Assembly: GCF_001687325.1 (NCBI RefSeq)
Contig: NZ_LZRD01000011.1
Coordinates: forward strand, 1-64,000
DNA length: 64,000 nucleotides
From: Streptomyces sp. PTY087I2
GTDB lineage: Bacteria; Actinomycetota; Actinomycetes; Streptomycetales; Streptomycetaceae
Direction of reading: 5' to 3'
Below the pieces are notes generated by a model. The model ran no database searches and was not told the origin of the DNA. It worked only from the letters and a program-made list of their open reading frames with translations. How positions within the stretch are numbered: the first letter of the stretch is position 1; every line of letters begins with the position of its first letter. Below, one piece after another: positions 45,714 to 54,845 of the stretch. The translations under genes and the position numbers were made by a program.

Positions 45714-45751
45714 AGGAAGGGCCCCCGGTTTTTACGCCGGGGGCCCTTCCT
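45714..45751. terminator. Bidirectional hairpin between sprD and the phospholipase gene
   Basis: Perfect 15-base arms (45714-45728, 45737-45751). The loop carries TTTTT, and the stops of the two convergent genes lie on either side. Confidence 0.9.
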
Positions 45752-45774
45752 GTATGTACCTGACGCGGCCGGGC

Positions 45775-46272
45775 TCAGGCGGCCTGGGGCAGATTGCGCG
45801 TGCCCGCGTCCGCCGGGGAGACGCCGAAGATCTTCACGGCCTGGTAGTAGGCCCAGGCCGTGCTGTTGCACGAGGTCTTCGTCGCGCCCGAGTAGCCGGC
45901 GCAGACGCGCTTGAGGTCCTCGTAGAAGGCGGAGTCGATCCGGGCCTTGTTGGCGGAGAACGTGCCCGCGGCCTTGTAGTTCCGGTACCCGAAGTCGTGG
46001 CGGGCGCAGGAGTTCTGGAACGGGAAGCCGAAGGGGTTGTCGGGGGAGCTGCTGCAATAGTCCGTCGACCAGTCGAAGCCGTACGCGGCCCAGGCGCCCT
46101 GGTTGTTGCGGGCCGCGTTCCAGGCGTTGTAGCTGGAGGCGCTCGTCTGGGTCCAGGAGCTGAGCACCTGGGGCTTGTCGGCGGGGGCGGCCGAGGCGGA
46201 GACGGCGCTGCCCAGGGTGAGGGGGAGGGACAGGGCGACCGCGGCGAGCGGAACCATGAAGCGACGACGCAT
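45775..46272 (-). CDS. Secreted phospholipase A2
   Basis: 165 residues. Signal peptide to about ASA at 28, then a small all-helical enzyme of the actinobacterial/fungal PLA2 family. The active site is CARHDFGYRNYKA (His-Asp pair); YGFDWSTDYC and four cysteines in the mature part fit two disulfides, as in the S. violaceoruber enzyme. It cleaves sn-2 acyl chains of phospholipids outside the cell, usually with calcium. Convergent with sprD. GGAGGT lies near the start. Confidence 0.93.
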   Translation of the reverse strand: MRRRFMVPLAAVALSLPLTLGSAVSASAAPADKPQVLSSWTQTSASSYNAWNAARNNQGAWAAYGFDWSTDYCSSSPDNPFGFPFQNSCARHDFGYRNYKAAGTFSANKARIDSAFYEDLKRVCAGYSGATKTSCNSTAWAYYQAVKIFGVSPADAGTRNLPQAA

Positions 46273-46636
46273 GAACGACCTCCGTGGGGGTGAATGGAGT
46301 TGCTCCTGAGGCGCTCCTCGCCGGGTGGTGCGAGGGGCAGGAGCAGCATGCCGTCATGTACGCGTCATGCCTAGGGGTTACGCCGAGTGGACATCAGGAA
46401 TTGTCGGCCCGGCACCGGGAGTTGGGGCGTACGTCAGGTGGGGCCGTCGTCGGGGCCCTGTCTGCGGCTCACCCTCATTACGTGATCCGGGCCGAGGCCG
46501 TGCCAGTTTTTACCGACGCGTAACTTCCCTCGCGAGCTTACTCGTGCGTAATTTGGCATGAGCACACACAGCTTGTGGTCCGGGCCACAGGGCGCACCGC
46601 CATCGCACCTCCCTTGAGCCGCAAGGAGACCACACG
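46273..46636. other. Divergent intergenic region between phospholipase and lipase genes
   Basis: About 360 bases. Holds both promoters, a GTCATG direct repeat (46352, 46363), two CGTAA-containing repeats (46529, 46546) and an AdpA-like box at 46554. No gene seen. Confidence 0.5.
46554..46563 (+). promoter_or_regulatory. AdpA-like box upstream of the lipase gene
   Basis: TGGCATGAGC matches the AdpA consensus at 8 of 10 positions, preceded by TT. It is 73 bases before the lipase ATG, almost the distance seen for the SGNH gene at 57628. Confidence 0.4.
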
Positions 46637-47527
46637 ATGCTGCCCTGGATCCGTGCTGCGCGCGTTCCCCGCACGCGCAGTCTGCTCGCCGCCCTGCTCC
46701 TGGCCCTCGCCGTTCTCGTCGCCCCCACGGCGACCGCGAGCGCGGCCCCGGCCGCCGAAACGGCCACATCGCGAGGGTGGAACGACTACTCCTGCAAACC
46801 CTCCGCCGCCCATCCCCGCCCCGTCGTCCTGGTCCACGGAACCTTCGGGAACTCGATCGACAACTGGCTGGTCCTCGCCCCCTACCTGGTCAACCGGGGT
46901 TACTGCGTCTTCTCCCTCGACTACGGCCAGCTCCCCGGCGTGCCGTTCTTCCACGGCCTCGGGCCCATCGACAAGTCCGCCGAACAGCTCGACGTGTTCG
47001 TCGACAAGGTGCTCGCCTCCACCGGAGCCCCGAAGGCCGACATCGTCGGTCACTCCCAGGGCGGCATGATGCCGAACTACTACCTGAAGTTCCTCGGCGG
47101 CGCCGACAAGGTCAACGCCCTCGTCGGCATCGCCCCGGACAACCACGGCACCACGCTGCTCGGCCTCACCGAACTGCTGCCGTTCTTCCCCGGCGTGGAG
47201 AAGTTCATCAACGACAAGACCCCCGGACTCGCCGACCAGATCGCGGGATCGCCCTTCATCACCAAGCTCACGGCGGGCGGCGACACCGTGCCCGGCGTCC
47301 GCTACACCGTCATCGCGACCAAGTACGACCAGGTCGTGACCCCGTACCGCACGCAGTACCTGGACGGGCCGAACGTACGCAATGTGCTGCTCCAGGACCT
47401 GTGCCCGCTCGACCTCTCCGAGCACGTCGCGATCGGGACCATCGACCGCATCGCCTTCCACGAGGTGGCCAACGCCCTCGACCCGGCCCGCGCCACCCCG
47501 ACCACCTGCGCCTCGGTCATCGGCTGA
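46637..47527 (+). CDS. Secreted lipase/esterase, alpha/beta hydrolase
   Basis: 296 residues. Long signal peptide (hydrophobic SLLAALLLALAVLV, cleavage about residue 37). Oxyanion LVHGTFGNS, nucleophile elbow GHSQGG (Ser140), Asp in YDQVVTP, and His in SEHVAI make a class 2 lipase (PF01674-like). Four mature Cys (SC, YC, LC, TC) could form disulfides. Substrates are likely triacylglycerols or other esters outside the cell. AAGGAGA precedes the ATG. Confidence 0.9.
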   Translation: MLPWIRAARVPRTRSLLAALLLALAVLVAPTATASAAPAAETATSRGWNDYSCKPSAAHPRPVVLVHGTFGNSIDNWLVLAPYLVNRGYCVFSLDYGQLPGVPFFHGLGPIDKSAEQLDVFVDKVLASTGAPKADIVGHSQGGMMPNYYLKFLGGADKVNALVGIAPDNHGTTLLGLTELLPFFPGVEKFINDKTPGLADQIAGSPFITKLTAGGDTVPGVRYTVIATKYDQVVTPYRTQYLDGPNVRNVLLQDLCPLDLSEHVAIGTIDRIAFHEVANALDPARATPTTCASVIG

Positions 47528-47543
47528 CCCACCGCACGACAGC

Positions 47544-47596
47544 GACGGGCCGGGGCCCGCCGTCCGAGTCGTACGGACGGCGGACCCCGGCCCGTC
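47544..47596. terminator. Long hairpin after the lipase gene
   Basis: Arms of about 23 bases (47544-47566 and 47574-47596) pair with one mismatch around a 7-base loop, between convergent genes. Confidence 0.88.
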
Positions 47597-47658
47597 ACAT
47601 CCTGCCGCGCCCGACGTCCCGGAGGGACGCGGCAGGGGTACGGAGAGGGGCGCCGCGG

Positions 47659-48702
47659 TCAGCGGCTGTGGCGCCCCGTCGCGGCGGCGGCCCGCCGGCG
47701 CTGCGAGGCGAACAGCACGGCCGCACCGGCGGCGAGCACTCCGGCGCCCCCGATCGCCAGGTAGGTGCTGCTGCCGGAGCCACCGGTCTCGGCCAGCACC
47801 TCGTCCTTGCTCGCGGTGTTGGCCTCGGGGGCGTTGCCCTCGGCCTTCTTCTCCGGGGCCGGAGCGGCGGCGGTGACCTTCGCCCCGGTGTTCGCGTCGT
47901 CGTCACCGTGGCCGTTGTGCTCGACGGAGGACTTCTCGGCGCCCTCGGTGATCGCCTTCTCGGACGGCGCGGAGGGAGCCGGCGCCGGAGCCTCGGCGCC
48001 GGTGTCGCCACCGGACCCCTGCTCGCCCTTCCCCTCCTCCTTCTCCGCCGAACCGCCACCCGCGGACCCGCCGCCGAACGTCACGTCGGAGCAGGCGTAG
48101 AACGCCTCGGGGGAGTCGGAGCGCTGCCAGATCGTGTAGACCAGCTGCCGCCCGGAGCGCTCGGGGATCGTCCCGTCGAAGACGTACGAACCGTCCACCA
48201 GCGCCGGGTCGGTGACCTCGGCGAAGGGCTTCGCCTCCAGGTCCGACCAGGCCAGCGGCTTCGTGGCGTCATAGCCGGGCTTGGTCATGTACAGCTCGAA
48301 CGAGCCCTTGTGTGGGGCCGTCGCACGGAACTTGAAGGTGTGCTTGCCCGCCGACAACGCGGTGGCCGGCCAGTCGGCGCGCGGCAGGTCGAGCCCCTTG
48401 AACTTGTCGTTGGCCGCGCTGCACAGCTTGCCGTCCGGGATCAGCTCACGGTGCTTGCCCGCCGCGTTGGCGATGTTGACCCCGTTCCAGTCGTACAGCG
48501 CCTGCGTCCCGCCCGCCGCGACCGCCGCCTGGCACGCCGCCGACTTCGGGCTCTCCGGCCCCTCCGCGAAGCACGCCGACACCCGGCTGACCGGGTCCGT
48601 CAGCGAACCGTGCGCGACGGCCGGCGTGGCGGTCAGCCCGGCCAGCGCGAGCGGTGCGAACCCGAGGGCGAGAATTCCGGCGGCCTTGCGACGAGCGGTC
48701 AT
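47659..48702 (-). CDS. AA10 lytic polysaccharide monooxygenase with sortase signal
   Basis: 347 residues. The signal peptide ends PAVA, giving His31 as the mature N-terminus, which with His131 (TAPHKGS) forms the copper histidine brace of AA10 enzymes that cleave chitin or cellulose oxidatively. The domain ends near residue 215 (YACSDVTF). An acidic, Pro/Ala-rich spacer of about 85 residues leads to LAETG (303-307), a hydrophobic helix and RRR, a class E-type sortase (LAxTG) signal. Most streptomycete LPMOs are freely secreted, so attachment to the wall is notable. No sortase gene nearby. Confidence 0.9.
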   Translation of the reverse strand: MTARRKAAGILALGFAPLALAGLTATPAVAHGSLTDPVSRVSACFAEGPESPKSAACQAAVAAGGTQALYDWNGVNIANAAGKHRELIPDGKLCSAANDKFKGLDLPRADWPATALSAGKHTFKFRATAPHKGSFELYMTKPGYDATKPLAWSDLEAKPFAEVTDPALVDGSYVFDGTIPERSGRQLVYTIWQRSDSPEAFYACSDVTFGGGSAGGGSAEKEEGKGEQGSGGDTGAEAPAPAPSAPSEKAITEGAEKSSVEHNGHGDDDANTGAKVTAAAPAPEKKAEGNAPEANTASKDEVLAETGGSGSSTYLAIGGAGVLAAGAAVLFASQRRRAAAATGRHSR

Positions 48703-48909
48703 GGGTGGATCTCCTTCTGTACGGCACTGCTGTCGGGGTGGCGATCAGCAAGCTAGCCGCTCGGAAGGACGAAAACCCCTGCTGGGACGGGGTGAGGGCG
48801 ATCCTTATGGTCCCTTTAAGGAGCGGTTAGGCGTGGGCTCAGGAACCGGTCAGGGCCCCGCCCCGGGACACCTCGGGCGGGTGCGCCGTCAACGGCGCTC
48901 CGCCGCGCC

Positions 48910-49596
48910 TCAGCCCTTCCAGCGGTAGCGCCGCTCCGGCCGCCCCGTTCCCCCGTACCGCAGGGTCACCTCCGCGCGGCCCGTTCCGGCGAACCACTCC
49001 AGGTAGCGGCGCGCGCTCACCCGGGACAGGGCTCCCGCCTCCGCGCACTCCGATGCCGACAGGCCCCCGGGGTGGTCGCGCAGGGTGCGTTCCACCAGGT
49101 CGGCCGTGGGGGCGGCCAGGCCCTTCGGCAGCTCCCGGGAGCCGGGCGGGCGGGTGCCGAAGATCTGGTCGACGTCCTCCTGGCGGGCCTCGCCCAGCTC
49201 GTCCAGGCGGGTGCGCAGGGCGGCGACATGGCGCAACTGCTCCTGGAGGGCGGAGCGGTTGAACGGCTTGATCAGGTAATGGAGGGCTCCTGCCCGCAGC
49301 GCCGCCCGGATCACGCCCGCGTCCTTGGCCGCCGTGATGAACAGGGCGTCCGTGCTGGGGCGCGATGCGTCCCGCTCCTCCGCCGTGCGCAGGGCGCGCA
49401 GGACGTCGATGCCGTCCATGTCGGGCAGGTAGATGTCGAGCAGCACCAGATCGGGGTGCAGCCGCTCGGCGGCCCGCAGGGCGTCGGCGCCGTTGTGCGC
49501 CACCCCGACCACCGTAAAACCGTCCATCGCGGACACATAGCGGCCGTGCAGCTTCGCGACCATGAAGTCGTCGTCCACCACCAGCACAGTTGTCAC
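48910..49596 (-). CDS. CitB/DcuR-type response regulator
   Basis: 228 residues. The receiver domain has acidic DDD at 8-10, the phospho-acceptor Asp54 in LVLLDIYLPDMDG, and Lys in YLIKPF. The C-terminal helix-turn-helix part (LSASECAEAGALSRVSARRYLEWF) is of the CitB type. It is divergent from a tripartite tricarboxylate transporter, so it most likely activates it in response to a carboxylate. The usual partner sensor kinase of this class is not encoded on either side. Confidence 0.9.
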   Translation of the reverse strand: MTTVLVVDDDFMVAKLHGRYVSAMDGFTVVGVAHNGADALRAAERLHPDLVLLDIYLPDMDGIDVLRALRTAEERDASRPSTDALFITAAKDAGVIRAALRAGALHYLIKPFNRSALQEQLRHVAALRTRLDELGEARQEDVDQIFGTRPPGSRELPKGLAAPTADLVERTLRDHPGGLSASECAEAGALSRVSARRYLEWFAGTGRAEVTLRYGGTGRPERRYRWKG

Positions 49597-49711
49597 GCCG
49601 ACACGCTAGGCCGCGACCTCAATGACCACAACGTCCGTTGATACCGGAAGAGAGACAGCTCCTTAACGCGCGGGCAACATGTGGGCCACTTCACAGCGAA
49701 AGGCGGAACCT

Positions 49712-50695
49712 GTGCGACTGCGCACTCTCCTCGCCCTGTTCGGGGCCGCGTTGCTGGTGGTGGTCGGGCCGCCCCTGCTCTCCACCGGCGACGGCTCCGA
49801 CACCGGCACCCAGATTCCCGGGCTCCGCTTCATGGTCCCCAACACCCCCGGCGGCGGCTACGACATCACCGCCCGCACCATGGCCAAGAACGCCGAGGAC
49901 GCCGGACTCACCCACAACATCGAGGTGTTCAACCTGCCGGGCGCCGGCGGCACGGTCGGGCTGACCCGGCTCGTCGGCGAACACGGCAACGGCAAACTCG
50001 CACTCTCCATGGGCCTCGGCGTCGTCGGAGCCGTCCACACCAACAAGTCCCCTAGCACCCTCGCCGACACCACCCCGATCGCCCGGCTCACCGAGGAACC
50101 GGACATCGTGGTGGTGGCCAAGAACTCGCCCTACCGCACCATCGCCGACCTCCTCGCCGCCTGGAAGAAGGACCCGGCCCGCGTCCCGGTCGGCGGCGGC
50201 TCCTCGCCCGGCGGCCCCGACCACCTCGCCCCGATGCTCATGGCGCAGGCCGCCGGAATCGCCCCGAGGACCGTCAACTACGTCCCGTTCGACGGCGGCG
50301 GCGAACTCCTCGCCTCCATCCTCGGCAACAAGGTCGGCTTCGGGGTCTCCGGCCTCGGCGAGTACCGCGACCAGATCGAGGCCGGCGAGCTGCGGCTGCT
50401 CGCGGTGACCGGACCCGAGCGGGTACCGGGCCTCGACGCCCCCACCCTGCGCGAAGCCGGACTCGACACCGAGTTCACCAACTGGCGCGGCATCGTCGCC
50501 CCGCCCGGCCTCTCGGACACCGAGCGCGACAAGCTCACCGCTCTCATCCGCGAACTCCACGCCTCGAAGCAGTGGAAGGAGTCGATGAAGAAGAACGGCT
50601 GGGACGACGCCTTCCTCGCCGGCAAACCCTTCGGCGACTTCCTCGACGAGCAGGACCGGCGCGTCGCCACCGTCCTCAAGGAGCTGGGACTGTGA
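49712..50695 (+). CDS. tctC: Tripartite tricarboxylate transporter binding protein TctC
   Basis: 327 residues from the GTG at 49712 (GGCGGA upstream). N-terminal hydrophobic export segment (LLALFGAALLVVVGPPLL) without a clear lipobox. The Bug/TctC binding domain has LRFMVPNTPGGGYDITARTMA, where the loops that bind carboxylates lie, and NLPGAGGTVGLTRL. It delivers a carboxylic acid to TctAB. The substrate is unspecified. The start of tctB overlaps its stop. Confidence 0.9.
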   Translation: MRLRTLLALFGAALLVVVGPPLLSTGDGSDTGTQIPGLRFMVPNTPGGGYDITARTMAKNAEDAGLTHNIEVFNLPGAGGTVGLTRLVGEHGNGKLALSMGLGVVGAVHTNKSPSTLADTTPIARLTEEPDIVVVAKNSPYRTIADLLAAWKKDPARVPVGGGSSPGGPDHLAPMLMAQAAGIAPRTVNYVPFDGGGELLASILGNKVGFGVSGLGEYRDQIEAGELRLLAVTGPERVPGLDAPTLREAGLDTEFTNWRGIVAPPGLSDTERDKLTALIRELHASKQWKESMKKNGWDDAFLAGKPFGDFLDEQDRRVATVLKELGL

Positions 50696-51234
50696 CCACC
50701 GAACCCATCGAACCCACCGGGCCCGGCGAGGCGAGCGGCGCCCGCGCCTGGCTGCGCGAGCATTCCGAGCTCGGCGTCTGCGTCCTCCTGTTCGCGCTCG
50801 GCGTGCTCGTGCTCACCGACGCCCTCACCATGAACGTCGACATCGCCCAGCGCGGTCCCATCGGCCCCCGCACCGTCCCCTTCGTCGTCGGCGCCGGGCT
50901 CCTGCTGGTCGGGGCCCTGCTCGCCGTCGACGTCCTGCGCGGCGGCCGCGGCGAGGCCGAGGGCGGCGAGGACGTCGACCTCGACGAACCCGCCGACTGG
51001 CGCACCGTGCTCCTGCTCACCGGAGTCTTCCTCGGCGCCGCCGTCCTGATCGGCCCGCTCGGTTTCCCGATCGCCGGGGCGCTGCTCTTCTGGGGCTCCG
51101 CCTACGCGCTGGGCAGCCGCCACTACGACCGCGACCCGCTCATCGCGGCCGGACTCTCCCTCTTCACCTACTTCGTCTTCGACAACCTGCTCGGTGTCCC
51201 CCTTCCGGGCGGCCCGCTGATGGGGGTGCTCTGA
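50692..51234 (+). CDS. tctB: Tripartite tricarboxylate transporter small subunit TctB
   Basis: 180 residues with four membrane helices (VCVLLFALGVLVLT, VPFVVGAGLLLVGALLAV, WRTVLLLTGVFLGAAVLI, and a C-terminal LIAAGLSLFTYFVFDNLL). IGPRTVPFVVGAGLL is the typical motif. The GTG overlaps the tctC stop. It pairs with TctA to form the membrane part. Confidence 0.88.
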   Translation: MTTEPIEPTGPGEASGARAWLREHSELGVCVLLFALGVLVLTDALTMNVDIAQRGPIGPRTVPFVVGAGLLLVGALLAVDVLRGGRGEAEGGEDVDLDEPADWRTVLLLTGVFLGAAVLIGPLGFPIAGALLFWGSAYALGSRHYDRDPLIAAGLSLFTYFVFDNLLGVPLPGGPLMGVL

Positions 51235-51237
51235 CCG

Positions 51238-52767
51238 ATGGATTCCCTCAACTCCCTCATCGACGGCTTCGGCACCGCGCTCACCCCGATGAACCTGCTG
51301 TGGGCCGCGATAGGCGTCCTGCTCGGCACCGCCATCGGTGTGCTGCCCGGCATCGGCCCGGCGATGGCCGTGGCGCTGCTGCTCCCGGTGACGTACGGAC
51401 TCGACCCGACCGGCGCGTTCATCATGTTCGCGGGCATCTACTACGGCGCGATGTTCGGCGGCTCCACCACCTCGATCCTCCTCAACACCCCCGGTGAGAG
51501 CGCCGCCGTGGTCGCCGCGATCGAGGGCAACCCGATGGCGAAGGCCGGACGCGGTGCCCAGGCGCTCGCCGCCGCCGCGATCGGTCACTTCGCGGGCGGC
51601 ATGATCGGCACGATCCTGCTGGTCGTCCTCGCCCCGACTGTCGCGTCGCTCGCCATCGGCATCGGCGCGCCCGACTACTTCGCCATCATGGTGCTGGCCT
51701 TCATCGCCGTCACCTCCGTCCTCGGCGCCTCCCGCATCCGCGGCATCGCCTCCCTCCTCATCGGCCTCACCATCGGCCTGGTCGGCCTCGACCAGATGAC
51801 CGGCCAGCAGCGCCTGACCTTCGGCTCGCTCCAACTCGCCGACGGCGTCGACGTGGTGATCGTCGCAGTCGGGCTCTTCGCTATCGGTGAGGCCCTCTGG
51901 GTCGCCGCCCATCTGCGCCGCTCCACCGGAAAGCCGATCCCCGTCGGCCGGCCCTGGCTCGGCCGGGCCGATCTGAAGCGCACTTGGAAACCGTGGCTGC
52001 GCGGGCCCGCCATCGGCTTCCCGTTCGGGGCGATCCCGGCGGGCGGCGCGGAGATCCCCACCTTCCTCAGTTACGTCACCGAGAAGCGGCTCTCCAAGCA
52101 CCGCGACCAGTTCGGCAAGGGCGCCATCGAAGGCGTCGCCGGACCCGAGGCCGCCGCCTCCGCCTCCGCCGCCGGAACCCTCGTCTCGATGCTCACCCTT
52201 GGGCTGCCCACCACCGCCGTCGCCGCCGTGATGCTGGCCGCCTTCCAGCAGTACGGAATCCAGCCCGGCCCGCTGCTGTTCGAGCGTGAACCGGAGCTGG
52301 TCTGGGGCCTCATCGCCTCGCTGTTCGTCGGAATGGTTCTGCTGCTCGCCCTCAACCTCCCGCTCGCCCCCGTCTGGGCGAAGCTCCTGCGGATCCCTCG
52401 CCCCTATCTCTACGCGGGCATCCTCTTCTTCGCCGCCGTCGGCGCGTACGCGGTCGGCGGCGAGTCCCTCGACCTGGTGATCCTTCTCGTCATCGGGCTG
52501 ATCGGGTTCGGGATGCGGCGGTACGGGCTGCCGGTGCTGCCCGCCGTCATCGGAGTCATCCTCGGCCCGGCCGCCGAACAGCAGCTGCGCCGCGCCCTCC
52601 AGATCAGCGACGGCAGCGTGACCGGCCTCGTCAACACCCCGTTCTCCGTCACCGTCTACGTGATCGTGGTGCTGATCGTGGCCTGGCCGCTGATCGGCCG
52701 GCTGATCGCACGGCTGCGCGGTGACCGGAAAACGGCGGAGAAGTCCCGCACTGTCGGTGGCGGCTGA
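51238..52767 (+). CDS. tctA: Tripartite tricarboxylate transporter large subunit TctA
   Basis: 509 residues, about 12 membrane helices. Family signatures are [21 protein letters not shown] and [16 protein letters not shown] near the N-terminus, with a matching repeat [20 protein letters not shown] and [15 protein letters not shown] in the second half, reflecting its internal duplication. It is the ion-coupled permease for the carboxylate carried by TctC. Three bases follow the tctB stop. Confidence 0.93.
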   Translation: MDSLNSLIDGFGTALTPMNLLWAAIGVLLGTAIGVLPGIGPAMAVALLLPVTYGLDPTGAFIMFAGIYYGAMFGGSTTSILLNTPGESAAVVAAIEGNPMAKAGRGAQALAAAAIGHFAGGMIGTILLVVLAPTVASLAIGIGAPDYFAIMVLAFIAVTSVLGASRIRGIASLLIGLTIGLVGLDQMTGQQRLTFGSLQLADGVDVVIVAVGLFAIGEALWVAAHLRRSTGKPIPVGRPWLGRADLKRTWKPWLRGPAIGFPFGAIPAGGAEIPTFLSYVTEKRLSKHRDQFGKGAIEGVAGPEAAASASAAGTLVSMLTLGLPTTAVAAVMLAAFQQYGIQPGPLLFEREPELVWGLIASLFVGMVLLLALNLPLAPVWAKLLRIPRPYLYAGILFFAAVGAYAVGGESLDLVILLVIGLIGFGMRRYGLPVLPAVIGVILGPAAEQQLRRALQISDGSVTGLVNTPFSVTVYVIVVLIVAWPLIGRLIARLRGDRKTAEKSRTVGGG

Positions 52768-52780
52768 GAGCATCGGAGCC

Positions 52781-54274
52781 ATGACCACGATCGACTGGGA
52801 CGCGGCGGCCGGATCCTTCGACGAGGAGCCCGACCACGGGCTTCTCGACCCCGCGGTGCGCGACGCCTGGGCCGGGCGGCTGGAGAGCTGGCTGCCCGCC
52901 ACCCGCGGCGATGTGCTGGATGTGGGGTGCGGCACCGGCAGTCTCTCGCTGCTCGCCGCGGGCCAGGGCCACCGCGTCACCGCCGTCGACCGCTCGCCCC
53001 GCATGGCCGAGCTGGCCCGGGCCAAGCTCGCCGGGACCGGCGCGGAGGTCCTCGTCGGGGACGCCGCCCGGCCCCCGGTCGGGGAGCGGGCGTTCGACGT
53101 GATCGTGGCCCGGCACGTCGTCTGGCTGCTGCCCGACCCGGCGGCCGCCCTGGAGCACTGGTTCGGCCTGCTGAAGCCGGGCGGGCGGCTCGTCCTGGTC
53201 GAAGGGGTGTGGAACGGCACCGGTCTGTCCGCCACCACGCTCACCGCCCTGCTCTCCGCGCACACCGAGCGCATCCACCACGAGGACCTGGCGTCCGACA
53301 GCCGGCTCTGGGGCAAGAAGGTCGACGACGAACGCTATGCGCTGGTCGCCCGCGCGATGCCGCCCCACCGGCACACTGAGGTCGTCGACGTCCATCTGAT
53401 CCTGCGCCGGGGCCCGGACGTCCTGCTGGCCCGCCGCTCCAACACGGGCTATGCGGACGGGCTGCTCCATATGCCCTCCGGCCACGCGGAGGACGGCGAG
53501 GACGTCCGGGAGGCGATGATCCGGGAGGCCGCCGAGGAGATCGGCCTCGAACTGGACCCCGACGAGCTGCGGGTGGCCCTGGTGATGCAGCACCGGGGGC
53601 CCGGCGGCGGGGCGCGCATGGGCTGGTTCTTCGTCGCGGAGTACGACCCGGAGCGCCCGCCGCGCAACGCGGAGCCGGAGAAGTGCTCCGAGCTGGACTG
53701 GTTCCCGCTGGCCGCGCTGCCGGACGACATGGTGGCGTACTGCCGCGCGGGCCTGGACGGCTATCGGGCGGGCGAGCACTTCATGATCCACTGGCATCGG
53801 GACGGGGAGCCGATCGCGTACGTCCCGGGCGGCGTCGGGCGGGCCGTCCCGCTGCCCGCCGCCGGGGAGGCGACCGGCCGGGTGCACCACATCGAGCTGT
53901 GGGTGGCGGACCTGGCGGCGGCGGAGCGCAGTTGGGGCTGGCTGCTGGGCCGCCTCGGCCATGTCCCGTACCAGCACTGGGCCCATGGCCGCAGCTGGCG
54001 GCGCGGCGACGCGTACGTCGTCCTGGAGCAGTCCCCGGACCTGGTCGCGGGTGACCACGACCGCCGCCGCCCCGGCCTCAACCACCTGGCGTTCCACGTC
54101 GCGGACCGGGCGGCCCTGGACGCCCTGACGGCCGAGGCCCCGGCGTACGGCTGGCGCCTGCTGTTCCCGGACCGCCATCCGCACGCGGGCGGCACCGGCC
54201 ACCACGCCGCCTATCTGGAGGACCCGGCGGGCTACGAGGTGGAGCTGGTTGCCGCGTCACGGCCGCGCCCCTGA
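52781..54274 (+). CDS. Fusion of SAM methyltransferase, NUDIX hydrolase and VOC domains
   Basis: 497 residues in one uninterrupted frame. Residues about 1-190 are a class I methyltransferase (DVLDVGCGTGSLSLLA, LKPGGRLVLVEG). Residues about 205-340 are a NUDIX domain with a complete box GHAEDGEDVREAMIREAAEEIGL. Residues about 370-497 are a VOC/glyoxalase-like domain (VHHIELWVADLAAAERSWGWLLGRLG, GLNHLAFHVADRAALDAL, YLEDPAGYEVEL). The three are normally separate proteins. A shared role in cleaning up or modifying a nucleotide-linked metabolite is a guess. Thirteen bases after tctA, but function suggests independence. Confidence 0.85.
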   Translation: MTTIDWDAAAGSFDEEPDHGLLDPAVRDAWAGRLESWLPATRGDVLDVGCGTGSLSLLAAGQGHRVTAVDRSPRMAELARAKLAGTGAEVLVGDAARPPVGERAFDVIVARHVVWLLPDPAAALEHWFGLLKPGGRLVLVEGVWNGTGLSATTLTALLSAHTERIHHEDLASDSRLWGKKVDDERYALVARAMPPHRHTEVVDVHLILRRGPDVLLARRSNTGYADGLLHMPSGHAEDGEDVREAMIREAAEEIGLELDPDELRVALVMQHRGPGGGARMGWFFVAEYDPERPPRNAEPEKCSELDWFPLAALPDDMVAYCRAGLDGYRAGEHFMIHWHRDGEPIAYVPGGVGRAVPLPAAGEATGRVHHIELWVADLAAAERSWGWLLGRLGHVPYQHWAHGRSWRRGDAYVVLEQSPDLVAGDHDRRRPGLNHLAFHVADRAALDALTAEAPAYGWRLLFPDRHPHAGGTGHHAAYLEDPAGYEVELVAASRPRP

Positions 54275-54356
54275 GCGGGGCCGCCGCTGTGACTCGGTCC
54301 GGCTGCCGGGTGCCGTAAGTCGGCCCCGGATCGGCTCAAGCGCGGGGCCGGTCGGG

Positions 54357-54845
54357 TCAGGCCAGGAGAGGAGCCAGCCCCTCGGACTTCGCCCGGTGTT
54401 CCAGCTCGTCCAGGGCCGAGGCTGCCGCGAGGGCCGCCGCCGGGTCGCGGTCCGTCAGGCCGCTCGCCTCGAACTCGTCCTCGTCCAGCCGCAGGACCGT
54501 CGAGCCGTCGGCCGAGACCCACAGATCCAGGTCCAGGTCCTCGACCGTCAGCACCCCGTCCGCGAGCACGGCGGGGCGGGTGATGTCGCAGTACCAGCCC
54601 TTGAGCCCGCCGTCGCCGGTGCGGACCTCCTTCACCGCGAACCACCGGTCCCGCCCGTAGTGCTCGGTGAACACATCGCCCGGCTCGAACCGGACGAAGC
54701 CGAAGTCCCGTACCCCGGGCGCGGCCCACGGTGCCCGGACGGTGACGCGGACACCGTCGTCCCGGACCAGCTCCGCCGGATAGCGGATCTTGGTGCGGCC
54801 CGCCTTGGTCAGGGCGACGACCAGCGGTTCAGAGGGTGCGGACAT
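54357..54845 (-). CDS. DUF402 domain protein
   Basis: 162 residues of the DUF402 family, a beta-barrel-like fold that includes nucleoside di-/triphosphatases and FomD. Visible are FGFVRFEPGDVFTEHYGRDRWFAVKEV, the Trp/Tyr/Cys/Asp core GWYCDITRP, and VEDLDLDLWVSADG with acidic residues that bind metal in the family. Its start lies within the end of the acetyltransferase gene (17-base overlap), so it is the second gene of a two-gene operon. The substrate is probably a nucleotide or phosphate ester. Confidence 0.88.
   Translation of the reverse strand: MSAPSEPLVVALTKAGRTKIRYPAELVRDDGVRVTVRAPWAAPGVRDFGFVRFEPGDVFTEHYGRDRWFAVKEVRTGDGGLKGWYCDITRPAVLADGVLTVEDLDLDLWVSADGSTVLRLDEDEFEASGLTDRDPAAALAAASALDELEHRAKSEGLAPLLA

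Noticed and set aside
49629..49640. CAACG-TC-CGTTG inverted repeat between the response regulator and tctC
   Set aside because: Possible operator but too short to claim; five-base arms are common by chance.
50278..53316. A 1012-codon open frame on the minus strand over tctABC
   Set aside because: Antisense shadow of three recognised transporter genes.
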